From the IMG/VR virus record IMGVR_UViG_3300047172_000041, positions 1 through 54,904 of that record: DNA of 54,904 nt. One strand, 5' to 3'. Below the pieces are notes generated by a model, which saw nothing but the letters and a program-made list of their open reading frames with translations, searched no databases and was not told the DNA's origin. How positions within the stretch are numbered: position 1 is the first letter of the stretch; the number at the start of each line of letters is the position of its first letter. This document shows, piece after piece, positions 14,694 through 23,432 of the stretch. The position numbers and the translations under genes were made by a program. The DNA comes from a virus.

Positions 14694-15020
14694 ATGGCAG
14701 TTTGGGTAAATCTGAATCGCGCGGCGAAGTTTCCCGAAGTGGAAAAGGTCTACAAGCGCGCGGGTTGGGGCCAAGGCACCGGGCAGGGCAGCGACGGCGC
14801 GGCCGTGCCGGCCAGTGCGCGCAAGGGCTTTCTGACGTACGTGAAGTACCTCGTGCAGGGCGCCGCCAACGGCACGATCGCGCGCCCAGCATGGATTCGT
14901 CTGTCGCCGAATGCGTCGAACGACTGGCAGGACGTGCAGGTCGATGTGACTGCTATTCCGGGCGTGCGCGTGTTGGGCGCCAACGGCAAGTGGAACAACC
15001 CGGCGAACTATAACGACTGA
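14694..15020 (+). CDS. Hypothetical protein, virion-type
   Basis: This 108-residue protein, MAVWVNLNRAAKFPEVEKVY, has a Gly-rich loop and a beta-like C-terminal half (WQDVQVDVTAIPGVRVLGAN). A Shine-Dalgarno (gaggatcaagca) precedes it. Its stop overlaps the start of the glycosyltransferase gene as tgatg. It is probably a structural protein that the island enzymes might modify; that is a guess. Confidence 0.6.
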   Translation: MAVWVNLNRAAKFPEVEKVYKRAGWGQGTGQGSDGAAVPASARKGFLTYVKYLVQGAANGTIARPAWIRLSPNASNDWQDVQVDVTAIPGVRVLGANGKWNNPANYND

Positions 15021-15709
15021 TGCCGCGAGTTCTCACCGTTCTTCGAAGCGGCGGGGACTTCACGCCTCTGCACGTTCAGGCGATGCAGCGGCAGGTTCAG
15101 CGATGGGCGCCTGCGGGCACTGTGTTCAGTTGTCTGTCGGATATCGACATACCGGGGGTGGAGTGCATACCCCTTCGACATAGTTGGCCGCGCTGGTGGG
15201 CGAAGATGGAAATGTTTCGGCCGGACATACCGGGCGACTTCCTCTACACCGATCTCGACAATGTTCTGCTCGGGCCGATCGATGACTTCTTTCCGGGGAA
15301 GTTCACCGTTAACGGCGAGTTTGGTTCGGGCCTGATGTACGTGCCGGACTCTGTGCGCTCGCTCGCGTGGGATGCATTCACCGCAGACCCGAAGCGCTAC
15401 ATCGAGCATCACGCCGTAGCTCGTCCAAACGTCCAAGGGCGCGCGCAGATCGGCGATGACGCATTCGTTGGAGCGACGCTTGGCCATCTGCGCTCACGCT
15501 GGGAAGACGTTGCACCCGGACAGATCGTACTGGTGACGGAAGCCGTACGCATCCCCGGCACGCATTTCCCACCGAACGCGCGCATTTGCATCTGTTGGGG
15601 CGCGAGGCAGCGACCGTGGGTGCTTTGGAAGTTCAAACATCTGAGGCTCTACGATGCACCTGCTTCCGTCCCGCGGCCGGCCTGCGCAGCTACAGCGCTT
15701 CTTCGATGA
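15020..15709 (+). CDS. Glycosyltransferase, GT-A type with DxD motif (paralog 1)
   Basis: This 229-residue protein starts MPRVLTVLRSGGDFTPLHVQ. It has the metal/nucleotide-sugar motif in DFLYTDLDNVLLGPIDDF (DLD, about residues 75-77) and WWAKMEMFRPDIPGD just before, resembling GT8-like or small GT-A enzymes. It would transfer a sugar from a nucleotide-sugar donor. It is clearly paralogous to the gene at 17401 (same order RVxTVL, WWAKMxMF, DFLYxDLD, GSGLM). The last 56 bases overlap the next glycosyltransferase-like gene. Confidence 0.75.
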   Translation: MPRVLTVLRSGGDFTPLHVQAMQRQVQRWAPAGTVFSCLSDIDIPGVECIPLRHSWPRWWAKMEMFRPDIPGDFLYTDLDNVLLGPIDDFFPGKFTVNGEFGSGLMYVPDSVRSLAWDAFTADPKRYIEHHAVARPNVQGRAQIGDDAFVGATLGHLRSRWEDVAPGQIVLVTEAVRIPGTHFPPNARICICWGARQRPWVLWKFKHLRLYDAPASVPRPACAATALLR

Positions 15710-16346
15710 GGGCAAGCCCGAACAGCCGGGCGTCGTCATAACGGAAGAAGACCAGGCTGACCGTTATTCGCGAATAGCGAAGCCCGAGAACTGGAAGATC
15801 CTTGTGCTGCGCGGCCCGCGCGTCGGGTTCGTCGCGGCAGCGAACGCCGGCTTTGAGGCGTTTCCGGATGAGCCGTGGTACGGCCAGTCAGGCGATGACA
15901 GCGTTGGGCGCACGCCCCATTGGGACACGCTGTTAGGCCAGGCCGCCACTCCGAACAAGATCGTGTGGCCCAACGATCTATTCGGCGGGCGTTGCACCCA
16001 ACCGTTCATCGGCGGCGAGCTGTGCCGCGCGCTCGGTTGGTTTGCATACCCGAAGCTCGGGCATCTCTTCTGCGACACCGTATGGGGTGACATCCAGAAG
16101 CGACTCGGTAACGGCGGCTACATGCCGCACATCGTCTACGAGCATCTGCACTGGTGCTGCGGCAAAGCAGTGATGGATCAGACGGCGCACGAGCGCAAGA
16201 CGAGCGGCGATGACCGCACGTACAAGCAGATTGATTGGAATGCAATTTTGGAGAAGGTGAAGCCATGTCTTACACAGCGCGGCTCGACTGTCGCATCTGC
16301 GAAAAGCCACTCGAGCACGTCGTCGACTTCGGCGTACTTGCTCTGA
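15654..16346 (+). CDS. Glycosyltransferase-like protein (GT2-type fold)
   Basis: This 230-residue protein starts MHLLPSRGRPAQLQRFFDEG. The opening PSRGRP, the stretch GFVAAANAGFEAFPDEPWYG and the acidic GDDSVGRTPHWD resemble phage and bacterial GT-A proteins in which an acidic pair binds metal-sugar nucleotide. Both ends overlap neighbours, the C-terminal end by 82 bases with the methyltransferase gene. The Ser/Thr-rich tail from the overlap looks unlike an enzyme end, so a recent stop shift is possible. Confidence 0.65.
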   Translation: MHLLPSRGRPAQLQRFFDEGKPEQPGVVITEEDQADRYSRIAKPENWKILVLRGPRVGFVAAANAGFEAFPDEPWYGQSGDDSVGRTPHWDTLLGQAATPNKIVWPNDLFGGRCTQPFIGGELCRALGWFAYPKLGHLFCDTVWGDIQKRLGNGGYMPHIVYEHLHWCCGKAVMDQTAHERKTSGDDRTYKQIDWNAILEKVKPCLTQRGSTVASAKSHSSTSSTSAYLL

Positions 16347-17410
16347 CGAGTCAGTTCCCGCGCCCCGGTGCGCAAGCGATGCGTGCGCCGTTGCATCTCA
16401 TGCGGTGCACGCATTGCAAGCTGCTGCAGCTCAAGCACACCGTCGATCCGTCGATCATGTACACGGACGGCTACGGATACGCCAGCGGCGTCAACGAGCA
16501 AATGGTCGCGCACCTGACCGACTTGGTGGACTTCGTGGCAGCGCGCTACGACGTGCAGCCGTTTGACCCCGTGCTCGATATCGCCTGCAACGACGGCACG
16601 CTGCTTCGCGCATGGGAGCCGTACAAAGTCGTACGGTACGGAGTCGACCCGGTGGCTAGTTTCGTAAAAGGCTGCCACATCAACCGCCGCTATTTTGAGG
16701 CGGGCGTCTACCGCAACATGAAGGTCATCACGTCGGTCGCCGTGCTTTACGACCTCGACAACCCGCGCGCGTTCGTCCAGGGCATCGCCGACGCACTGAC
16801 ACCCGACGGTGTGTGGGTTGTGGAAGTGCAGTATGCCGGCGAGATATTCGAGGGCAAGTGGGATCAGATATGCCACGAGCACCTCTGTTACTACGGCCTG
16901 AGCCACCTGCTGCTGCTGGCGCACGCTGCCGGGTTGTTCTTCGACTATGCGGAAGTGAACCCGTCTAACGGCGGCTCGCTTCGCGTGTGCTTCACGAAGA
17001 AGGCGTCGAAGCGGCCGTTGCGCGGGTTCGGAATCATGCGCGACGAGGATCGGTGGGACGTGCGCCGACTGCCGGAAATGATCGGCCGTAGCGCCGACGC
17101 TATCGCGCAGGCTGTGCGCCGCGAGGACCTTGTTTACATCCTTGGCGCCAGCACGAAGGGCAACGTGATCGTGCAGACCGCGCACTTGCGCCACGGCGAC
17201 ATCATGGCCGCGCTCGACAGGAACCCGACGAAGGTCGGCCGGCTGCTGCCAGGGACTGACATCCCGATCGTCAGCGACGTGGGCTTCGCGGCCGAACCCA
17301 ACGCGGCGTTCTTGGTGCTGCCGTACCACTTCCGGCGCTCGATCCTGAAACGGCACGCCCCCGGCAAGTTCCTGTTTCCGCTTCCGACCGTGAGCACCGT
17401 ATGCGTGTAA
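16265..17410 (+). CDS. Sugar C-methyltransferase-like SAM enzyme with zinc-binding N-terminus
   Basis: This 381-residue protein has an N-terminal four-cysteine zinc site (CRICEKPL ... RCTHCKLLQLKHTVDPSIMY), a SAM-binding domain (FDPVLDIACNDGTLLRAWEP, about residues 98-117) and a C-terminal domain with YILGASTKGNVIVQTAHL. This three-part layout matches C-methyltransferases acting on nucleotide-linked sugars (TylC3/NovU-like). In the usual family the motif after the Tyr/His region is catalytic; I see QICHEHLCYYGLSHLLLLA, which fits. With the flanking glycosyltransferases it would make and attach a methylated sugar. Confidence 0.82.
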   Translation: MSYTARLDCRICEKPLEHVVDFGVLALTSQFPRPGAQAMRAPLHLMRCTHCKLLQLKHTVDPSIMYTDGYGYASGVNEQMVAHLTDLVDFVAARYDVQPFDPVLDIACNDGTLLRAWEPYKVVRYGVDPVASFVKGCHINRRYFEAGVYRNMKVITSVAVLYDLDNPRAFVQGIADALTPDGVWVVEVQYAGEIFEGKWDQICHEHLCYYGLSHLLLLAHAAGLFFDYAEVNPSNGGSLRVCFTKKASKRPLRGFGIMRDEDRWDVRRLPEMIGRSADAIAQAVRREDLVYILGASTKGNVIVQTAHLRHGDIMAALDRNPTKVGRLLPGTDIPIVSDVGFAAEPNAAFLVLPYHFRRSILKRHAPGKFLFPLPTVSTVCV

Positions 17411-18048
17411 TTACCGTTTTGCAGACCCGCGCACTTCACGCGCTGCATCCGGGGTCCAGTGAGTTCAAGCCAGCACACGTCCAGGCGCTTGCGCGGCAGA
17501 TCGAGCGGCACGCACCGTTCGCTGACTTCCACGTGCTCAGTGACGTGCGGGTGCCGGGCGTAGAGACGATCCCGCTTACCGAGAAGTGGCCCGGCTGGTG
17601 GGCGAAGATGGCGATGTTCGATCCGGCGATCCGCGGCGACTTCCTGTACGTGGATCTCGACACCGTGATCGTCGGGCCGCTGGACGACTTCAAGAACGTG
17701 ATGCACTTGACGCTGCTGCGCGACTTCTACCGCGACGGCAAGAAGCTCAAGGAAGGGCTCGGCAGCGGCCTGATGTTCCTGCCCGAAGCGGCACGCGCTG
17801 CCGTGTGGGCCGACTTCAGCGCTAACCCGGCGCTCTCCATGCGGCTGTACGCCGGTGGCGGCGACCAGCGGCTGCTCGAGGCGCACTACCTGAACAAGGC
17901 CGCGCGTTGGCAAGACGTGCTTCCCGGCCAAGTCGTTTCATGGAAGGTGCATTGCAAGAGCGGCGTTCCGCCCGGCGCGCGCATCGTGTGCGGCCACGGA
18001 AAGCCCCGGCCTTGGGAAGTGGGCGAGTTCCTACATTTATATCGGTGA
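17401..18048 (+). CDS. Glycosyltransferase, GT-A type with DxD motif (paralog 2)
   Basis: This 215-residue protein is paralogous to the gene at 15020: MRVITVLQTRALHALHPGSS, then WWAKMAMFDPAIRGDF, the motif YVDLDTVIVGPLDD (DLD) and GSGLMFLPEA. A later stretch, GGGDQRLLEAHYLNKAARWQ, is typical of the acceptor side of GT-A enzymes. It overlaps the methyltransferase end by 10 bases. The two paralogs flank the methyltransferase and may add different sugars of one chain. Confidence 0.75.
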   Translation: MRVITVLQTRALHALHPGSSEFKPAHVQALARQIERHAPFADFHVLSDVRVPGVETIPLTEKWPGWWAKMAMFDPAIRGDFLYVDLDTVIVGPLDDFKNVMHLTLLRDFYRDGKKLKEGLGSGLMFLPEAARAAVWADFSANPALSMRLYAGGGDQRLLEAHYLNKAARWQDVLPGQVVSWKVHCKSGVPPGARIVCGHGKPRPWEVGEFLHLYR

Positions 18049-18052
18049 CCGA

Positions 18053-18667
18053 ATGACCGCAGCAGACGCCATTGTGACTCAGACCAAGCTGTCGTGGATT
18101 TCCGCGGCCCTGGTGCTATGCGGAGAGAAGCCGCTGAGCAGTCTGACCGACAATCGCTACGGCGCGGCTGTCGGCGCGGCGCTCTTCGACATGTCCTATG
18201 AGGACGAGCTACAGAGCAACCGCTGGCGCTTCGCCTGCAAGAAGGCGCAGCTCGCACAGTTGAACGTGACCCCGCCCAACGAGTGGATGTATGCGTTCCA
18301 GTTGCCGACCGACATGCTGTTGCCGATCGGTCTGTGGGGCGTTGGCCCGGATCAATCGTACGAGATCTACTCGAACGTCATCTATACGAACCTCACGTCC
18401 AACCCCGGCCCGGTCAACTCGACCACACCGGTACTGACTTTCGACTACATGTTCAAGCCGGACCCGTCGACGGTGCCGTCGTACTTCAGCCTGCTGATGA
18501 CCTACAAGCTGGCACGCGACATGATAAAACCGATCACCGAGTCGGACACCGCGGCGTCCGCGATGGCGACCAAGTACAACATGCAGCGCAACCGCGCGCT
18601 CTACGCAGACGCGCAGGGTCGTCCGAACCGCCCCCTACAGCACAACCCGTTCGTTCAAGTACGGTGA
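18053..18667 (+). CDS. Tail tubular protein A (adaptor)
   Basis: This 204-residue protein is close in length to T7 gp11 (196). It begins MTAADAIVTQTKLSWISAAL and has features of the family: YEDELQSNRWRFACKKAQLA, then PPNEWMYAFQLPTDMLLPIG and YFSLLMTYKLARDMIKPITE. It forms the ring that joins the portal to the nozzle. It directly precedes the tubular B gene. Confidence 0.87.
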   Translation: MTAADAIVTQTKLSWISAALVLCGEKPLSSLTDNRYGAAVGAALFDMSYEDELQSNRWRFACKKAQLAQLNVTPPNEWMYAFQLPTDMLLPIGLWGVGPDQSYEIYSNVIYTNLTSNPGPVNSTTPVLTFDYMFKPDPSTVPSYFSLLMTYKLARDMIKPITESDTAASAMATKYNMQRNRALYADAQGRPNRPLQHNPFVQVR

Positions 18668-18675
18668 CCCTGTAA

Positions 18676-21327
18676 GTGGAGATCAATACCGACAGTATCC
18701 AGAACAACTTCCTCAGTGGAGTTCTGGACCCGCGCGCGCAAGGCCGTGTAGACACCTCTGCCTACATCTCAAGCCTGCTCGTCGGGACTAATGTCGAGAT
18801 GGTGCACCTTGGCGGCGTGCAGCGTCGACGCGGGCTTGTGCAGCGGTTCGTCATGCCGAACAAGCTGACACTGCTGACGGCCAGCGCCAACAATCCGACG
18901 TACACCGTGCCGAACGGCCCGGCGGGCGCCAGCAACCTAGGGAACAACAACTCCCAGAACAACAGCGGCAACGGCTGGACTACCACTACCGCCCCGAGCA
19001 CCACGAATCCGTGGGTACTGGTTGAAGTGGATCTAGGCACGCCGCAGAACGTGCTTTTCGCGGACGTGCTGTCCATCACTCTAGCGAGTGGTAGCAGCAC
19101 CCAGTTCTGCATCCAACACAGCAACGACGGTTCGACGTGGACGACGCTCGGCACGGCGTTCCCGCAGCTAGACAGCACAGCGCTGTACACGTACCGACGG
19201 TGTGGCGGCACGGGCGGCGGCGTCACGTACCCGGCCACATACACCAGCGCGCGCTACTGGCGTGTCGCGAAGATCGGCGGCACGGCCCTGGCGTCTGAAG
19301 TGACGTTCAGCGACTTTGTGCTGTGGGGCGACACGGGCACGGTAAGCGAAGGTCGATTGGTGCCGTTCGAAGTGTCGACCGGCGAGCAGTACATGGTGGC
19401 GATATCCGACCACTCAGGCATCGTGTATTGCGTCAGCACGAACGAGATTGTCGACTACGTCGCACTCCCGTATGCAAGCGTCGATCTGCCGCTGCTCGAT
19501 GCGCAGTCGAGCGCCGAGTCGATGATGATCGTGCAGAAGCTGTACCCGCCGCAGTTCCTCGTGCGCGTGTCCTCGCCGCTGGCGACCGGCGAGGCGTATC
19601 AGACGTTCTACAACTTCCAGACGTTCTACGCCGAGTTTTCATACATCCCAAAGATCGACTACGCGGACTCGTTGAGCCCGACGCCGACGTCGGATCTGCA
19701 GACGCTGACGTTCAACAGCGGGTGGAACGTCGGCGATACGTTCACCATAACGATCCAAACGGACACCACGGGGCCGATCACATACGCCGGTGACAACCAG
19801 ACCACGGCGAACGCCATCGCGACAGCCGTGCAAGCGTTGTGGGTTGTCAACGGCTTTACCGGTGTGAGCTGCACCAGCAACGGCAGCTATGGGTACACGC
19901 TGACGTTCGCCGAGGACGCGGCAGCCCCCATCGGCGCGATTGCCATCACGTCACTTAGCTCGAGTGCGACCGCGACCGCGGCCGAGACACAGGTCGGCGT
20001 CTCCCGGCAGGAAAACGCATGGAGCGAGACCCGCGGCTATCCGTCCGTGGTCACCTACTTCCAGGGCCGGCTGTACATGGGCGGCTTGCAGTCGCAGCAG
20101 GAAACGCTGGTCGGAAGCTGGGTCAACGATGTACTGAACTTCGATACCGCGCAGGGGTTGGATGACCAGGCGATCTACGCGACGCTGAACGGCGTTGCGT
20201 TGAACGCTGTGACCGCCCTGTTCCCCGGTCGGTCGCTGTGCGTGTTCACGACCGGCGGCGAGTTCCGCTTCGACAACGACAACGGCCAGGCCGTCACGCC
20301 GACCAGCTTTCCGGCGAACCAGACGCAGTACGGCACCGCGCAGATCAAGCCCGTGATGATCGACGGGAACATCGTGTTCGTGCAGCGCAACCGGAATTCG
20401 ATTCGCGACTTCCAGTTCGACTACACGCAGGACCAGTTCAACTCGCTCGGTCTGTCGTCCTTCGCCGGGAATCTGGTGTACGACGTGCAGGACATGGCGG
20501 GCTGGAACGGCTCGGCGGATGAAGAGATCAACCTCATTTTCGTGGTCAACGGCACGAACCCGAACACGAATTCGGTCGTGAACCCGAATTCACTGCCGGA
20601 TGGATCTTGCGCGGTTTACAACACACGCAAGGAAGCGAACGTGCAGGGCTGGACGTTCTGGGAGACGACCGGGACATTTGAGAACGTAGGGACGATTCTC
20701 GACAGCGTGTGCTTCCTGGTGCAGCGCGAGCTGACGGCAGGGGCGGCACTGGTGTTCGAACAGGCCGTCGAAGGCACGTTCACCGACTGCGGCACCGGCT
20801 CGGTGACGCTCGAGAACGCATCCAGCAGCATCACGGGCCTGAACTGGCTGGCGGGGTTGTCGGTGCGCGCGATTGCCGATGGTTACGTGCTCGACACGAC
20901 CACTGTGTCCAGCGGCGGGGTTGTCACGTTGACGCGCGACGGCTATCCGTACGCGGCCACGACGTACGAGATCGGGCTGAACTTCAACCCGACCATATCG
21001 CCGATGCCTCTGCAGAAGGAGCGCTGGCCGAACGGGTCGAACCTTGCAAAGAAGAAACGCATTAAGCACGCCTCTGTGCGCGTGCAGAACACCCTCGGCC
21101 TGTTGTACACGAGCACCGACGGCACGACGCAAGCGCTGATCCCGACGCAGCAGATAGACACCTTCGATTTCGATACGGCACCCGTGCCGTTCAGCGGCAT
21201 CCTCGATCTTGAGGATGCTTCGGTGTGGGATAGGAACGTGGACAAGGCCGTGTCGTTCACGCAGGTGGACCCGGTACCACTGTATCTCATGTACATCGAC
21301 ATGGAACTTTCGAGCGAGCAGACGTAA
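18676..21327 (+). CDS. Tail tubular protein B (nozzle) with discoidin-like insert
   Basis: The gene starts at GTG 18676 and gives 883 residues, longer than T7 gp12 (794). The family opening is present (IQNNFLSGVLDPRAQGRVDT). At about residues 90-215 there is a beta-sandwich insert of discoidin (F5/8 type C) type: VLVEVDLGTPQNVLFADVLS, HSNDGSTWTTLGTAF, ARYWRVAKIGG. Such domains often bind carbohydrates. The rest matches nozzle proteins (PSVVTYFQGRLYMGGLQSQQ). It forms the tail tip and probably contacts the host surface. Confidence 0.87.
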   Translation: MEINTDSIQNNFLSGVLDPRAQGRVDTSAYISSLLVGTNVEMVHLGGVQRRRGLVQRFVMPNKLTLLTASANNPTYTVPNGPAGASNLGNNNSQNNSGNGWTTTTAPSTTNPWVLVEVDLGTPQNVLFADVLSITLASGSSTQFCIQHSNDGSTWTTLGTAFPQLDSTALYTYRRCGGTGGGVTYPATYTSARYWRVAKIGGTALASEVTFSDFVLWGDTGTVSEGRLVPFEVSTGEQYMVAISDHSGIVYCVSTNEIVDYVALPYASVDLPLLDAQSSAESMMIVQKLYPPQFLVRVSSPLATGEAYQTFYNFQTFYAEFSYIPKIDYADSLSPTPTSDLQTLTFNSGWNVGDTFTITIQTDTTGPITYAGDNQTTANAIATAVQALWVVNGFTGVSCTSNGSYGYTLTFAEDAAAPIGAIAITSLSSSATATAAETQVGVSRQENAWSETRGYPSVVTYFQGRLYMGGLQSQQETLVGSWVNDVLNFDTAQGLDDQAIYATLNGVALNAVTALFPGRSLCVFTTGGEFRFDNDNGQAVTPTSFPANQTQYGTAQIKPVMIDGNIVFVQRNRNSIRDFQFDYTQDQFNSLGLSSFAGNLVYDVQDMAGWNGSADEEINLIFVVNGTNPNTNSVVNPNSLPDGSCAVYNTRKEANVQGWTFWETTGTFENVGTILDSVCFLVQRELTAGAALVFEQAVEGTFTDCGTGSVTLENASSSITGLNWLAGLSVRAIADGYVLDTTTVSSGGVVTLTRDGYPYAATTYEIGLNFNPTISPMPLQKERWPNGSNLAKKKRIKHASVRVQNTLGLLYTSTDGTTQALIPTQQIDTFDFDTAPVPFSGILDLEDASVWDRNVDKAVSFTQVDPVPLYLMYIDMELSSEQT

Positions 21328-21740
21328 TGGCAATAGCTCTTCCTGCACTGACAATGCTTTCAGCGGTCGGCGCCGCTTACTCGTCGCGGGAGCAGGGGAT
21401 CGCTACTGCCGACGCCGACAAGCGAAAGGCGACGACCGAGGCGCTTAACGCCCAACAGCAGCAGATTAACATGCGCCAGAAAATGATGTCGTCGTTGGCG
21501 GCGCAGAACGCCGGAACGCTGGGCGCGGTGGGCACAGGCCGCGGCACGGGCTTCGGGGCGAACGCCATGCGTCAGATCACGCAGAACCAGAACGACTTGA
21601 TGATCACGCAAGCGAACGAGTCGTCGCAAGTGTCGCTGCTCGACCAGGCGGCGTCGAACGCGGAGGCGGCCGGCACCACCGGCGCGGTGACTTCGATCGT
21701 CGAGGGCGGCGCGAAGGTAGCCGGTATCAAGGATATTTAA
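21327..21740 (+). CDS. Internal virion protein, T7 gp14-like
   Basis: This 137-residue protein, MAIALPALTMLSAVGAAYSS, has an N-terminal hydrophobic stretch followed by a long Gln/Asn/Ala-rich helix (TEALNAQQQQINMRQKMMSS) and a Gly-rich hinge. Size, order and composition fit the first ejected internal protein of podoviruses, which is placed in the outer membrane. The ATG overlaps the previous stop. Confidence 0.75.
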   Translation: MAIALPALTMLSAVGAAYSSREQGIATADADKRKATTEALNAQQQQINMRQKMMSSLAAQNAGTLGAVGTGRGTGFGANAMRQITQNQNDLMITQANESSQVSLLDQAASNAEAAGTTGAVTSIVEGGAKVAGIKDI

Positions 21741-23432
21741 GTGGCTAACGATCTCGCCCCGACACAAGTAGCGAATGGCGGCGGTGGCACCGTCGACGTC
21801 GGCAACGTGCGCGCACCGGACTACCGGCAGGTGCAGTCGCCTGTTGAGGTGCGCACGGATTTGCCGAACAACGAGGCAGCAGTGCGCGCGGCTGCTCTTG
21901 GCAGCTTGTTCAAAGAGTTCGAGGGGGTAAGCGCAGATGAGTATAACCAGGTCCAGACCAAACGCGGGGCTCTCGCGGGGGCAGCCTCCGGTGCGACAGG
22001 TCACCCGCAGTACCGTGAGGGACTCAAGCAGTTCACAACGTTCGGTCGAGCATTCAATATCGCCGCCACCGGCGCGTACGCGGTCGAAGCAGAGGCGCAG
22101 GCTGACGACACTGCGGCACGGCTTCGGGTGCAGGCAAACAACAACCCCGACACATTCCGAACCACATACTCCGCAGTCCGCGACTCCGTCCTGAAGAACG
22201 CGCCCGCTGAAGCGGTGCCTATGCTGACCGAGTTGTACAACAAGCGGCTCGCGGCAGGGCTTGCGGCGATCTCAGGCGACCAGGCGCAGCAGCAGCAGCA
22301 GTTGCACCGCCAGACGTACGATGAGGGCGTTGCACGATTGACCAGCCGCGTAGCCATCCTGCAGGGCTCGCAGAACCCGCAGGACCAGCTCGAGGCGATG
22401 GACGAGCACACGAAGCTCTCCGCGCTGATCGACGGCGGGGTCAACTCGGGACTGTACAGCGTGGCTGAAGCGAAGGCGATGAACATCAACGCCATGCGTA
22501 CCATCACGGCGCAGGTGTTCCAGACGCAAGTCGACCGCGAATTGTCGAAGCCCGACGGCGATGTCATCACGCTACTCGACAACTTCCGCAAGGCGCACGA
22601 AGACAACCTCTCCGACCCCACCCAGACACCGATCCTGTCGGAGCCCGAATACCAGAAGCTGATGGCCGATGCCACGACGAAGATCCGTGAGCAGAACCTG
22701 CTGGTCTCGATGAACCGGCGTGATGGCAAGACGGCGGAGCAGTTGAAGTTCGAGGCTGGCGACCAGATGTACACCAGCCAGTTGTTCCAAGGTGTGCTGA
22801 CTGACCGCAAGCTCGATGTTGCAGTTCGCAACGGCGACCTGAAGCCCGAGACCGCGCGCTCTTTGCACAACATGCTGAACTCCGGCATGGGTCCCACGAA
22901 GAGTGACCCGGCCGCGTACGCGCGCGCGATCCACGACCCGAACTTCCTCGATATGGACGGGCAGGATATCGCCAATCTGCCGGGCATCAGCACCGCCGAC
23001 AAGCTCGGTCTGTTGAAAGAGCAGGAGCGCCGGAACGCAAGCTGGGAGAACACCCAGAGCGTCAAGCAGGCCAAGGGCTCCATCAGCGCCGCACTGAAGA
23101 TCCTGCCGGGCACACCAACGGCTGCGCTGTCCGACGATCAGCGGCGCGGGCTGACGGACGCCACGCAGGAGTTCCTGCAGATAATGAACGACACCGATCC
23201 TGCGAAGCGCGACGGCTATGCGGCCACGGCTGCACAGACCGCGATCAAGCACGTTCGGATAAAGGACCTTCAGGAGCAGATCAATTCGCTGGCGATACGC
23301 CGGCAGAGTGCAATGGCGAACCACGGCCCCGGCACTTCCGACCAGTGGGACGACGCCAAGATGCAGAAGTACCTGAAACAACAGGATGACGCCGCCGCGG
23401 CGCTGCGCAACCAACTGAAGGATCTGCAGTAG
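21741..23432 (+). CDS. Internal virion protein, T7 gp15-like
   Basis: The gene starts at GTG directly after the previous stop and gives 563 residues, mostly helical and Gln/Asp-rich with no membrane segment. Its N-terminus resembles other podoviral internal core proteins (TQVANGGGGTVDVGNVRAPD, VQSPVEVRTDLPNN). It would form part of the periplasmic tunnel after ejection. It is shorter than T7 gp15 (747). Confidence 0.75.
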   Translation: MANDLAPTQVANGGGGTVDVGNVRAPDYRQVQSPVEVRTDLPNNEAAVRAAALGSLFKEFEGVSADEYNQVQTKRGALAGAASGATGHPQYREGLKQFTTFGRAFNIAATGAYAVEAEAQADDTAARLRVQANNNPDTFRTTYSAVRDSVLKNAPAEAVPMLTELYNKRLAAGLAAISGDQAQQQQQLHRQTYDEGVARLTSRVAILQGSQNPQDQLEAMDEHTKLSALIDGGVNSGLYSVAEAKAMNINAMRTITAQVFQTQVDRELSKPDGDVITLLDNFRKAHEDNLSDPTQTPILSEPEYQKLMADATTKIREQNLLVSMNRRDGKTAEQLKFEAGDQMYTSQLFQGVLTDRKLDVAVRNGDLKPETARSLHNMLNSGMGPTKSDPAAYARAIHDPNFLDMDGQDIANLPGISTADKLGLLKEQERRNASWENTQSVKQAKGSISAALKILPGTPTAALSDDQRRGLTDATQEFLQIMNDTDPAKRDGYAATAAQTAIKHVRIKDLQEQINSLAIRRQSAMANHGPGTSDQWDDAKMQKYLKQQDDAAAALRNQLKDLQ

